From Aurelia coerulea (Eukaryota; Cnidaria; Scyphozoa; Semaeostomeae; Ulmaridae): a stretch of 64,000 nt of DNA. The notes below the pieces were generated by a model. That model did not search any database and had not been told where the DNA came from. It saw only the letters and a program-made list of their open reading frames with translations. The translations under genes were made by a program, and so were the position numbers. Numbering within the stretch: the first letter of the stretch is position 1; each line of letters opens with the position of its first letter. Shown here in pieces: positions 59,079 to 64,000 of the stretch. Where the stretch lies: NCBI GenBank assembly GCA_039566865.1, contig CM076948.1, positions 25,977,001-26,041,000 of the forward strand. The letters run 5' to 3'.

Positions 59079-62000
59079 ATTATTAACTGGATACATCTAA
59101 ATCCTTTAATTGCCTACTATAACATTGTGACCCACTGTCGATCAAGATTCTTACAAATTGCTTCACATGAGATCAAATACGTAAAAAGAACAAATAACAT
59201 AGTCTTTGAAAAAATGAACATAAATCTTATTACTCACCTCTTTCATTAGATTCTTCTTATCTTCAAGAAGATTCTGCAACTGAGCATGGAGCTCGTTTAT
59301 TGTCTGTTCACAGTTGTAAATCTGCAAGTAAACCAGATCATTTTAGTGACGAATTCGTTTGTTAGACATGGGCCTTAATCAATAACTCTATAAAAATGTA
59401 ACCTTTTGAAATATCCAGGTAAATTTGAAAAATTCGAACAAGCTGTGACTCGTAGGTAGTCTCTGAATTTCTGGAAACATTATGGCAAAAACAGAGAAAT
59501 AGGCCTTTACAACAAGTAGAAAAAGAGATGGGAATGAGCAATTCTGATGGTAAGTCGAATTTGATTTACATTGTGCTGGGTTCGAATATTGATTATTTAC
59601 CCGATTTAACGGCTTGAACCATGGGCGATAGGCGGTTAGACGCCGCATTTGTGCTTCATTCTCACAGCTTTGTTCTTTTGCGGAGGAAAATATTATTTAC
59701 TACTATGGAGGAGCTAGCGTTTCTGCAATCTCCTCCGCAGAACTATAGAAATAATTCCGCCGCAGGTCCATATTAGTTTCAGCGCTCCTCGATAGGAGCA
59801 CGCCAACAGTGTCTAACTACCCGTGATTAAACCAATCGATCTCAACTTCAAATCTGGCAAAGTAAGTCTACTCGTCCCTTGTGTTTCTCCTAAGGGCACA
59901 GCATTGTTTAATGCTCAAAATGTACTCAGCGTCACCGTATGAGAGCCTTCTTTTCTAAACCACAGCCAAGTATTAGCCTCACTACACAAAGACCCTCAAC
60001 TTACGCTTAACTAGTTGAAGTGAATTGTTGCTGTTGTTCTCGCATCAGTGAGTGTCGCTTCAGTAGTTATAGCGTCCACCAGTCTATCAATAGCGATAAC
60101 CTACGAACACATAATCAGTCTAGCCAACTATTACCACATTAGAAGTCTGTTGATTTTTCAGATTGCACAACCTTTCGTTTTTCAGAAATTTGATTATAAA
60201 ATATTCTTACCTCGTCGCTTTTAAGATGACATTCTTCTTCCTTGTCTGACAAATTCCTACGAAGCTCATTCACATCTTTGTCCAACTGGTTAATCTATAA
60301 AATAAACACCTGATTTCAAAAGTTTGAAGGGCTGTAACTGTAGATGCCTACTTGGAAAGCCTATTTGCTGCAAAAAAATTGTCCAAACCCCAATGAAAAT
60401 TGTGATTGTGGCAGAAAAAATCACCCGCAAAATTAATTAAGTCTAAGGCCTAGTTTAAACATCGTATTTTTGCCGCGTCGAATTTAATAGATGCTACTAA
60501 AACTTCTAAGTGTCAATTAAGCTCGACATCAAAAGGATGTTTGAATCACCTGCCGTTTTGAATAGATAGAACGGCAAGAGCTCACAAGCATTGTCGTATC
60601 AAACAGCAGAAAAACGACTTGATTTAAACATCATACTTCTACCATGTTTAATTAATCACTTCTAGCCCTTGGTCTGCGGTTTCTACGTACGATCAGCTAC
60701 TAAAATTGAGCATTTTGAAATATTGCCATTTGAACTATTTTTTTAATTCAATCCGACACAGCAAAAAACGATGTTTAAATCAGATTTTTAGACACAGCAG
60801 ATTTTGCCGTTTTTGATACAGTTCGATTCGACACGGCAAAAAAACGATGTTTACACTGGGCTTAAAATTACTTACTTGCTGAACTAGCTCTTGGTTTGAA
60901 TCTTGGGATGTGTTGAGCTCTCGCTGCAAATTCTTTATTCTTTCGTTACTTGATTCATTCTACAAATGGTTGGATAAAAATAATCAACTCTTTAAAGAAT
61001 ACACAAATAGAGGAGATCATGCATGTCTGAAGTGATATTTTTTCATTCTAACAGAAAAAACAAGGTACCGGGTGTCCCAATAAAGAGTATTCCCATTTGA
61101 AAAATCGCCAAAATTTGAATATCAAACCTATTATAAAGTTTTGTTTTGATCTCTTTTGTCAATGATCCAAATATATTTAGAGATGAGAGAATGTTTGTTT
61201 CCATTTCTTAGAGGGTATGAAATAACGCATGGAAAAACCTCATTCTGAGCTATCAAGCAGCATCGTTAATCTTGCCTCTGAGAGCCAAATCAATATAGAA
61301 ATCATCCTTCAAGTTTACAATAGTAGTTTGCATTTCATTCTGACATTTATGACAGTGCTTTTTGCAGTATACTTCAAAACCAGTCAGCACTAAAAAGGGC
61401 TAAATTCACTAATTTAAAGGCAAATTAGAGGATCAGTATGCCTTGGAAAATAATTTGGTTTTTGATCTACTTGCCAACGGAAGAAATTTTAAGTTGGGCC
61501 TTTCATAAAATGCTGGTGATTTTTCAAACAGGAGTACTTTTTTGGGACACTCATTCAGAAATCTTTGGGCTGAAAAAGTACACAGACGCTACCAAAGTTT
61601 ATCAATTAAATCATTACAACTTTGCTGTCAGATATACCTCGGATTTTCTGTGTCTTTTTTCTTCGTCTAGGCTTTGTCGAGCAGATTTCAAATTGTCATT
61701 GAGATGACTGACCTGAAAGAGAACAGAAAACAATAGAGCTGATATGGATCAAAGAGAAGAAACCAATAAAAATTGTGAATGTATTGTGGGCCTATTTTGA
61801 AAAATATGTATTTGTCATGAAAAAACACTGTTCGGGCAATTGTACTACTCACTACAAAAATCTCATGCTGATTGCGTAGGATACAAATCATTCATGAATG
61901 AAATGGTAAAAAGGTCGGCTACTTTGAAAGATCTAGGGTTCTTTACCTTTTCGCTTAATCGTATTCTTTCATCTTCCAGCGATCTGACCGTATTCTGTGA

Positions 62001-63989
62001 ATTTCTCAAATGGTTTTCAAGTTCTTGGATCTGCAAGGTAAATCTGAGATGTAAGCTCCTTGCAATTAAGTCCCACGTGATCAGTTGCACGAAAGACATG
62101 TCCACATACATTTGAAGTTTCGGACCTTCAACTGTGACACAGTTTCGTCAAAGCGAAGAATAATGCTGTAAAAATAGAATAATTGAAATATAATGGGTGA
62201 ATGTGGCTCAAGATATACACTACACAGAGTGCTCAAGTTGTCACAAGAACAACGAGCGTAATACATGTAATCAAGAAACCCAATGTGCCCTCCCTGTTAT
62301 CACCATGCTACTGGCTGCATGGGAACTCGTGAACTTGAGCGAACGATGTATGGTTTCTCGATTACATGAATAATTGAAATAGAAATACATAGGAACAAAA
62401 TTTTATTCTAGCTCGAGACCTACGTACAAGCAGTGATTAAATATTACATACCTGATCTTTTTGTTTGGTGCAAATGTCTCTTGCATTGCCCAATTCATTC
62501 TCCAGTCGCTTGTTTGCATTTTCAGATGATTTTAGCTGGGAGAACAAACGGACAATCACTTTGTGACAAGCAAAGGCATTAGATAAATGAAAGAATAAAT
62601 TCAAAAGATATCATAAAAACAGCAGAATAAAATTATTTATCCATCATGTTTGTATCGAACATTCGATACCATTTCAAAATATAAACCTACTTTCAGTACA
62701 TGGATGCTTCATCAAAATTCTTATACTTAATGACATCACGTGATTCAAATGTATGAGCTGTCATTTATGAAGATATCAATACATGTCCTAATGTCATCAT
62801 ATGAACAGAATGATAGTGCTAGCAATCCATGATCCATAGTATTGTCATCATTTTAAATCTCTTTTGTCCTTCTTTAGTTCTCTTTAGTTCATAATGTTAT
62901 GTTTGTTCTTCGATTTACAGTATTTCTTAAAGTAGCTGGTAACCTATAATATTTTTTTAAAATTGTATTAGGCTATTTCGAGTTAACGAAAATCTGAAAT
63001 CTGAAACCAGCATGGATGTTTGTCGTTTCCATTGCAAAAGGTTGTTAGTTTACTCTCCTCCGCGAGGTTTCTTTGTTTTTCTTTATTAGTTCCGTAGTTC
63101 CATGGTCCATTCCATGGTTCCGTGGTAAGAAAACTGGCGGAGGAGAGTATTGTTAGTTCGAGTTCAATGGCTTCCATCTGGAAGGATATCAACCAACCAC
63201 CATAGTAGATGTTCCATTCGCTTCTTTTCTCTGTGAAACACCGGTACAGAATAACAAGGATAGATTTGACAAAACAATAGCATGAGTTGGTTTTGATTGA
63301 CACCGCAATTCAAAGCGATCAGCGATCGCAGACAAAGAAAATTCTTTCAACCAGTAATTCAAAACAAGCAAAGCCGCAAATGTTTATCTGAAACCGAGAT
63401 AGCTAGCTCACTTGTTGTGCATTCCAGAAATTGTTTTTAAGAACAAACATGACCATAGATCGAAAGGCAAATGATATATCTACACATCTGCCATAGGCAT
63501 TTAATTTGTTTGGTTCAAACGCCGATTGGGAGGCGATTTAATTCTGTTATGTTTTGGGTGCAATTAAAACACTTACTGCTCAGCTTCTGAACCAAACAAC
63601 TAAAATACCCGAGATAGATGTGTAGATATATCCTGTTTCTTTCGACATATGCTCAAGTTTGCTCTTAAAAACAATTTCTGGAGAGCACAGCGAGCGCGCT
63701 AGCTACTTGGGTTTCAGAGAAACTTTTGAGGCTTCGTTTGTTTGAATTTAGGTTGAGAGAATTTCCTTTGTCTGCAGCCACTAATCGCCTTGAATTCAGG
63801 TGTCAACAAAGCATCTCATGCTATTGTGTTACAAAATCTGTCCTTGCTGTACAGAATCGACAACAAGAGGATTGCTTGCAAAAATAGATACGAAGAAACA
63901 ATTACCTCGTTTTGTGTTTGCCGAAGCAGCCCATGCATATCTCTATTTTCAGCTTGAAGCTTTGTTATCGCTGAGCTTTGTGCAAGTGA
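41216..63989 (-). CDS. Long coiled-coil protein built from 84-nt exon cassettes (partial at both ends)
   Basis: Gene-level entry for 33 exons totalling 2,697 nt (899 codons), all with GT..AG borders and a continuous frame. The first 22 exons (63989 to 50558) code a rod of 634 residues. Nineteen of them are exactly 84 nt and phase 0, one is 75, one 168 and one 63. Hydrophobic residues fall at positions 1, 4, 8, 11, 15, 18, 22 and 25 of each 28-residue unit, so each exon starts at heptad position a and the register runs across borders. From 50031 down, exons become irregular in length and phase (2, 2, 2, 2, 1, 0, 2, 0), still charged and helical, ending with KAGVSTPEALDKSYWIQRVGE. Family membership is not clear: rootletin, golgin and centrosomal rods have this style, and the stretch ENVNTWVQEQ recalls the NVITWLNKQ segment of SAS-6, a weak resemblance. 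The 5' and 3' ends lie outside what I can see. Confidence 0.88.
41642..41757 (+). repeat. ATG trinucleotide microsatellite
   Basis: About 38 repeats of ATG (CAT on the gene strand), interrupted once, inside the intron after exon c32. The methionine-only open frame is meaningless. Confidence 0.97.
41768..41851 (-). CDS. Coiled-coil gene exon c32 (84 nt, not heptad-like)
   Basis: SDSFGQIDNSRGSNHEKSL...NKRDK, phase 0/0, donor GTGAGT. The same length as the rod cassettes but polar, with no a/d pattern. An ATG microsatellite lies a few bases into the next intron. Confidence 0.8.
42480..42575 (-). CDS. Coiled-coil gene exon c31 (96 nt)
   Basis: RLQTQLRSREQNIETLKDEI...DFRS, phase 0/0, acceptor CCATGCAG, donor GTAAGT. 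Confidence 0.88.
43194..43262 (-). CDS. Coiled-coil gene exon c30 (69 nt)
   Basis: LNQMNKENIRQRALLDREVA then ARK, phase 0/0, donor GTAAGC. Confidence 0.87.
43330..43571 (+). mobile_element. LINE C-terminal remnant, 5' part
   Basis: Reads VFKSLNDLAPEYLCNLSTK, then frame-shifted KKSANGQ and FRGAKLW, the standard tail of a CR1/L2-like RT. It is interrupted at 43572 by a mariner-like MITE and continues at 44168 with an untranslated tail. Confidence 0.8.
43572..44167. mobile_element. Mariner-like MITE, copy 3, nested in a LINE
   Basis: 596 bp, CAGGGTGTCCCAAAA to TTTTGGGACACCCTG with TA on both sides. The arms are long (CATCATGCAAAAGTTTGGCG in the right arm) and well matched, with ATGGCCGACCGCTGG near the middle. 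Confidence 0.92.
44168..44335 (+). mobile_element. LINE 3' tail continuing after the nested MITE
   Basis: Contains GGAGGGTCCC and GGGCAACCCTCC as a hairpin, then AATATGAAATATGAAATAAA, a repeated A-rich LINE end. Confidence 0.65.
44867..44969 (-). CDS. Coiled-coil gene exon c29 (103 nt)
   Basis: SELDAERANKSSSIDDLHG...QQLHTQ, phase 2 in, 0 out, acceptor TTTTTGTAG, donor GTAATA. The acceptor and first bases of this exon have been copied six times upstream in a tandem array. Confidence 0.88.
44935..46060 (-). repeat. Tandem array derived from the acceptor and start of exon c29 (7 copies, about 175 bp)
   Basis: The block with ATCAGAGTTATACGCCGAC-like exon starts and CACTTCATCTTC nearby recurs at about 44955 (the real exon), 45131, 45305, 45480, 45653, 45812 and 45966. 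Each keeps a splice-acceptor-like TTTGTAG but none of the upstream ones keeps the donor end of the exon. Confidence 0.9.
46080..46150 (-). CDS. Coiled-coil gene exon c28 (71 nt)
   Basis: AIGTHSSQQQVIIQQLRNRL then SDV, phase 0 in, 2 out, donor GTAAGT. Confidence 0.85.
46284..46881. mobile_element. Family A fold-back MITE, copy 4, with target duplication
   Basis: 598 bp, AACAAGGACAG to CTGTCCTTGTT, flanked by GAGTGGACT (46275-46283 and 46882-46890). It lies in the intron between c27 and c28. Confidence 0.93.
46884..46992. mobile_element. Small inverted-repeat element hit by MITE copy 4
   Basis: GTGGACTTGCTACA on the left and TGTAGCAAGTCCAC on the right. The target duplication of the family A copy overlaps its left end, so the larger MITE landed at the edge of this older element. 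Confidence 0.65.
47176..47207 (-). CDS. Coiled-coil gene micro-exon c27 (32 nt)
   Basis: EEKRVESEKYQ counting the split first codon, phase 1 in, 0 out, acceptor TCTTTTCAG, donor GTGCGC. Confidence 0.78.
47368..47878. mobile_element. Family C MITE, complete copy, with target duplication
   Basis: 511 bp, starting AGCATAGGGCTCAAATC and ending GCGCTATGCA, with arms including GCTGTAGATCTGCCG and CGGCAGATTTACAGC. Flanked by ATACGAACC (47359-47367 and 47879-47887). Again a 9-bp duplication, as in Mutator-like elements. Confidence 0.92.
47887..47948 (-). CDS. Coiled-coil gene exon c26 (62 nt), donor inside a MITE target duplication
   Basis: LLAESNERLKKTNERLRMEL, phase 2 in, 1 out, acceptor TTTCTTAG, donor GTTCGT. 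Its inclusion is required to link c25 to c27 in frame. The last base and the donor are part of the 9-bp duplication of the family C MITE at 47368-47878. Confidence 0.82.
48227..48268 (-). CDS. Coiled-coil gene micro-exon c25 (42 nt)
   Basis: DQNSSIASLEAEK, phase 2/2, acceptor CCTTTTCAG, donor GTAAGG. Confidence 0.78.
48755..48787 (-). CDS. Coiled-coil gene micro-exon c24 (33 nt)
   Basis: REGNSKIAAKLR with the flanking split codons, phase 2/2, acceptor TTTATACAG, donor GTAAGC. Confidence 0.75.
49922..50031 (-). CDS. Coiled-coil gene exon c23 (110 nt)
   Basis: LQETRKSLNDARSNS, VVENVNTWVQEQ; phase 0 in, 2 out, donor GTATGA. The change of length and phase marks the end of the cassette array. 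The Trp within ENVNTWVQEQ is one of two Trp residues seen in the whole protein. Confidence 0.88.
50201..50494. mobile_element. MITE with GGCTGATTA ends
   Basis: 294 bp, ends AGGCTGATTACATGAGAG and CTCTCATATAATCAGCC, with GAAAATTTC and CAGCCTGG repeats inside. It lies in the intron between c22 and c23. Confidence 0.85.
50558..50620 (-). CDS. Coiled-coil gene exon c22 (63 nt, three heptads)
   Basis: VDRTKQELKTAASKQNKIYEE without a break, 21 residues, phase 0/0, donor GTAACA. Last exon of the regular rod. Confidence 0.88.
51105..51235 (+). mobile_element. LINE 3' tail relic
   Basis: CATGGGGTAGCCGTGTC and TTCGCTCCACGGGG in the order seen in the tail at 12879. It lies at the end of the intron after exon c21. 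Confidence 0.5.
51256..51423 (-). CDS. Coiled-coil gene exon c21 (168 nt, double unit)
   Basis: 56 residues: ISSVSANMAEMKEQL...RTNKD followed by LAKRDEQVITLKTEL...REEE. Exactly twice 84 nt, so two cassettes have fused by loss of the intron between them. Phase 0/0, donor GTCAGT. Confidence 0.92.
51628..51711 (-). CDS. Coiled-coil gene exon c20 (84 nt)
   Basis: FLAYDEKVKKLKGEL...NATGE, phase 0/0, acceptor TTTTTACAG, donor GTAATG. Confidence 0.9.
51762..52377. mobile_element. Family A fold-back MITE, copy 5, with triplicated left terminus
   Basis: The first 51-53 bp of the element (AACAAGGACAG to TTGATTGACACC) occur three times in direct tandem at 51762-51905, followed by the usual arms and CGCCTCCCAATCGGC spacer. 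No clean target duplication is visible. Confidence 0.85.
52428..52511 (-). CDS. Coiled-coil gene exon c19 (84 nt)
   Basis: LANRSKETASFKSEI...VMEQQ, phase 0/0, donor GTAGGA. A family A MITE begins 50 bp into the next intron. Confidence 0.88.
52652..52690. mobile_element. Solo end of a mariner-like MITE
   Basis: CCGGGTGACTCAAAAAATA then CCTTGTTTG, like the left end at 39740. The other end is not found. Confidence 0.55.
53119..53202 (-). CDS. Coiled-coil gene exon c18 (84 nt)
   Basis: ASGAEQANQNLKVQL...ECMEQ, phase 0/0, acceptor TTTTTGCAG, donor GTAATT. Confidence 0.9.
53340..53435. mobile_element. Family C MITE, end fragment
   Basis: AAAGTTCCT, ATTAGAATTTTACACC and TTTTAAAGATTTGAGCCC, then TATG, the right tip of the family. 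Confidence 0.75.
53514..53597 (-). CDS. Coiled-coil gene exon c17 (84 nt)
   Basis: IARHDEIVQQLQGEL...RVAQAE, phase 0/0, donor GTATGT. Closest relatives in the window are c20, the second half of c21 and the pseudo-exon at 62110, all with DE.V..L. near the start. Confidence 0.9.
53880..54113. mobile_element. Family B MITE, complete with target duplication
   Basis: 234 bp, AGCAAGGGAAAATTTTGTAA to TTACAAAATTTTCCCTTGCT, flanked by ATAGACTCA on both sides (53871-53879 and 54114-54122). A separate family from A but with the same 9-bp duplication length. Confidence 0.93.
54638..54721 (-). CDS. Coiled-coil gene exon c16 (84 nt)
   Basis: LATKDGEVRVLRADL...NQNSE, phase 0/0, acceptor ATCTTGCAG, donor GTTAGT. 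Confidence 0.9.
55078..55161 (-). CDS. Coiled-coil gene exon c15 (84 nt)
   Basis: VKEKENSNVQLREEL...ALLED, phase 0/0, acceptor ATTTTTAG, donor GTGAGT. Confidence 0.9.
55212..55285 (+). repeat. ATTC tetranucleotide microsatellite
   Basis: About 18 repeats of ATTC with small interruptions, in the intron before exon c15. Confidence 0.95.
55474..55557 (-). CDS. Coiled-coil gene exon c14 (84 nt)
   Basis: LRQSQTANNEHVENI...DLKME, phase 0/0, donor GTATGT. Confidence 0.9.
55680..55763 (-). CDS. Coiled-coil gene exon c13 (84 nt)
   Basis: LGDQTRVIEDIKNSL...ETQKH, phase 0/0, donor GTAAGT. Only 122 bp of intron separates it from c14. Confidence 0.9.
55795..56210. mobile_element. Inverted-repeat element with AAGCCCCCTCTCT units
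   Basis: GTAAAAGCTCCATTCAGCCC at the left pairs with GGGGGCTTAATAGAGCTTCT at the right. Next to the left end AGCCCCCTCTCTATTA-type units repeat four or five times. Confidence 0.75.
56515..56598 (-). CDS. Coiled-coil gene exon c12 (84 nt)
   Basis: NTQSQMTIQHYEMEL...NLRLQ, phase 0/0, donor GTAAGA. Confidence 0.9.
56752..56937. mobile_element. Family E MITE
   Basis: 186 bp, ends GACCTTTTAGCTACTCTAC and GTAGAACAGCTAAAAGGTC, flanked by TA. Related to 3405-3575. Confidence 0.85.
57126..57209 (-). CDS. Coiled-coil gene exon c11 (84 nt)
   Basis: IGGYVKQIEQLKTDY...EAMEE, phase 0/0, donor GTCTGT (weak). Confidence 0.87.
57388..57690. repeat. Direct tandem duplication of about 155 bp
   Basis: Two copies share AAAATCATTAGTTC, ATAGATGGATTTTGTAAT, GGGAACTTTAACCCCCC and AGAGGGATATAATTTCTTCT, differing by about ten per cent; the C run is longer in the first copy. 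Confidence 0.9.
57784..57832 (+). repeat. AATG microsatellite
   Basis: About ten AATG repeats, ending four bases before the donor of exon c10. Confidence 0.9.
57837..57920 (-). CDS. Coiled-coil gene exon c10 (84 nt)
   Basis: NVKLEKSVRKLQTDN...LKAQE, phase 0/0, donor GTGATC, directly followed by an AATG microsatellite in the intron. Confidence 0.9.
58388..58471 (-). CDS. Coiled-coil gene exon c9 (84 nt)
   Basis: LAHHEEKGQLLERNL...TRVAD, phase 0/0, donor GTAAGT. Confidence 0.9.
58848..58931 (-). CDS. Coiled-coil gene exon c8 (84 nt)
   Basis: NASLSNEVGQFRNEL...DTAQQ, phase 0/0, acceptor CTTCTCTTAG, donor GTATTT. Some of the clearest hydrophobic spacing in the rod. Confidence 0.9.
58984..59077 (+). 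repeat. AATC (TCAA) microsatellite
   Basis: More than twenty AATC units with two variants near the start, in the intron between c7 and c8. Confidence 0.95.
59238..59321 (-). CDS. Coiled-coil gene exon c7 (84 nt)
   Basis: IYNCEQTINELHAQL...KNLMKE, phase 0/0, acceptor ACTTGCAG, donor GTGAGT. Confidence 0.9.
59322..60210. other. Intron between c6 and c7, no gene supported
   Basis: Near 59678-59748 there is a short inverted repeat GCGGAGGA/TCCTCCGC similar to the ends of the mini-MITE at 63051. Nothing else recognised. Confidence 0.5.
60211..60294 (-). CDS. Coiled-coil gene exon c6 (84 nt)
   Basis: INQLDKDVNELRRNL...LKSDE, phase 0/0, acceptor TTTATAG, donor GTAAGA. Good a/d pattern (I1, L4, V8, L11, L15). 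Confidence 0.9.
60447..60862. mobile_element. MITE with TAA flanks
   Basis: 416 bp, ends GGCCTAGTTTAAACATCG and CGATGTTTACACTGGGC, followed inward by TTTTTGCCGCGTCGAA and TTCGACACGGCAAAAA. Flanked by TAA on both sides, as in Harbinger-type insertions. Confidence 0.8.
60876..60959 (-). CDS. Coiled-coil gene exon c5 (84 nt)
   Basis: NESSNERIKNLQREL...ELVQQ, phase 0/0, donor GTAAGT. A mariner-like MITE lies in the intron before it. Confidence 0.9.
61068..61551. mobile_element. Mariner-like MITE, copy 4, right tip lost
   Basis: Starts CCGGGTGTCCCAATAAAG after TA and ends TTTTTTGGGACACTC. It shares arms and interior with 39740-40281. Confidence 0.85.
61638..61712 (-). CDS. Coiled-coil gene exon c4 (75 nt, short unit)
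   Basis: VSHLNDNLKSARQSL...RHRKSE, 25 residues, phase 0/0, donor GTATAT. Three residues shorter than the standard unit, which introduces a heptad stutter (25 = 21 + 4) in the rod. Confidence 0.88.
61947..62030 (-). CDS. Coiled-coil gene exon c3 (84 nt)
   Basis: IQELENHLRNSQ...RIRLSEK, phase 0/0, acceptor CCTTGCAG, donor GTAAAG. Confidence 0.9.
62110..62165 (-). pseudogene. Decayed coiled-coil cassette (pseudo-exon)
   Basis: Reads ILRFDETVSQLKVRNFK, resembling the start of c17 (IARHDEIVQQLQGELNK). It stands after a TTTTTACAG acceptor but is four bases out of phase and lacks the second half of the unit. Probably a duplicated cassette that has lost function. Confidence 0.5.
62452..62535 (-). 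CDS. Coiled-coil gene exon c2 (84 nt)
   Basis: LKSSENANKRLENE...CTKQKDQ, phase 0/0, acceptor TTCTCCCAG, donor GTATGT. The preceding intron holds a family A MITE and a 99-bp mini-MITE. Confidence 0.88.
63051..63149. mobile_element. 99-bp mini-MITE with 9-bp target duplication
   Basis: Ends TACTCTCCTCCGC and GCGGAGGAGAGTA, flanked by TTGTTAGTT at 63042-63050 and 63150-63158. Confidence 0.92.
63253..63848. mobile_element. Family A fold-back MITE, copy 6, with target duplication
   Basis: 596 bp, AACAAGGATAG to CTGTCCTTGCT, flanked by GTACAGAAT (63244-63252 and 63849-63857). It lies in the intron between c1 and c2, 57 bp from exon c1. Confidence 0.93.
63906..63989 (-). CDS. Coiled-coil gene exon c1 (84 nt)
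   Basis: SLAQSSAIT...LLRQTQNE, 28 residues, phase 0/0, donor GTAATT. First exon visible; earlier exons lie beyond the window edge. Confidence 0.85.
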
Positions 63990-64000
63990 CTATGAATGAG

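Noticed and set aside
1..64000. CRISPR arrays, bacterial operons, prophage or tRNA/rRNA genes
   Set aside because: Intron-containing animal DNA; no regularly spaced repeats with unique spacers, no cloverleaf or rRNA core found by eye.

Overview
The window is metazoan nuclear DNA: AT-rich, with introns using GT..AG sites and many transposon remnants. It carries CAP-domain secreted-type proteins, a class A GPCR and a long coiled-coil protein. The LINE tails, a Penelope-like fragment with a hammerhead-like ribozyme core and the abundance of MITEs suggest a marine invertebrate, most likely a cnidarian. That placement is an inference, not a proof.

Region 1 (1 to 18.5 kb, minus strand). A very large gene can be assembled from seven GT..AG-flanked blocks whose intron phases all agree. 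An acidic spacer exon (15475-15933) leads into CAP domain 1 (13707-13953 plus 11166-11440). Next comes a 5,073-nt exon coding about 1,690 disordered residues (5715-10787), then CAP domain 2 (3865-4111 plus the start of 1-3056), then a second long disordered tail that leaves the window. The tail holds one frameshift near 1051, inside a short tandem repeat. Upstream lies a signal-peptide exon (18388-18454). It splices cleanly to a small cysteine-containing secreted protein (17191-17657) and is phase-compatible with the CAP gene too. The introns hold antisense LINE tails, a Penelope-like fragment and a MITE.

Region 2 (18.5 to 30.4 kb). No gene is supported. It contains tandem arrays near 19.1, 25.0 and 28.3 kb, a nearly perfect 297-bp palindrome at 25.4 kb, and several MITEs.

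Region 3 (30 to 34.6 kb, plus strand). A complete two-exon class A GPCR of 335 residues, with its start codon at the end of a 27-bp tandem array. The intron is filled by MITEs.

Region 4 (34.6 to 41.2 kb). No gene is supported; it is mostly mariner-like MITEs and G/C-homopolymer-bounded repeats.

Region 5 (41.2 to 64 kb, minus strand). Thirty-three small exons of one coiled-coil gene, open at both ends of the window, code 899 residues. Nineteen of the first twenty exons are exactly 84 nt, phase 0 on both sides, and code 28 residues (four heptads) starting at heptad position a. One is 75 nt, one is a 168-nt double unit and one is 63 nt (three heptads). Their introns are rich in MITEs. One MITE sits exactly on an exon-intron border so that its 9-bp target duplication contains the splice donor.

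The three genes have no evident common pathway. The shared theme is modular gene growth: repeated CAP modules with long disordered linkers, and a rod built from exon cassettes matched to the heptad repeat.
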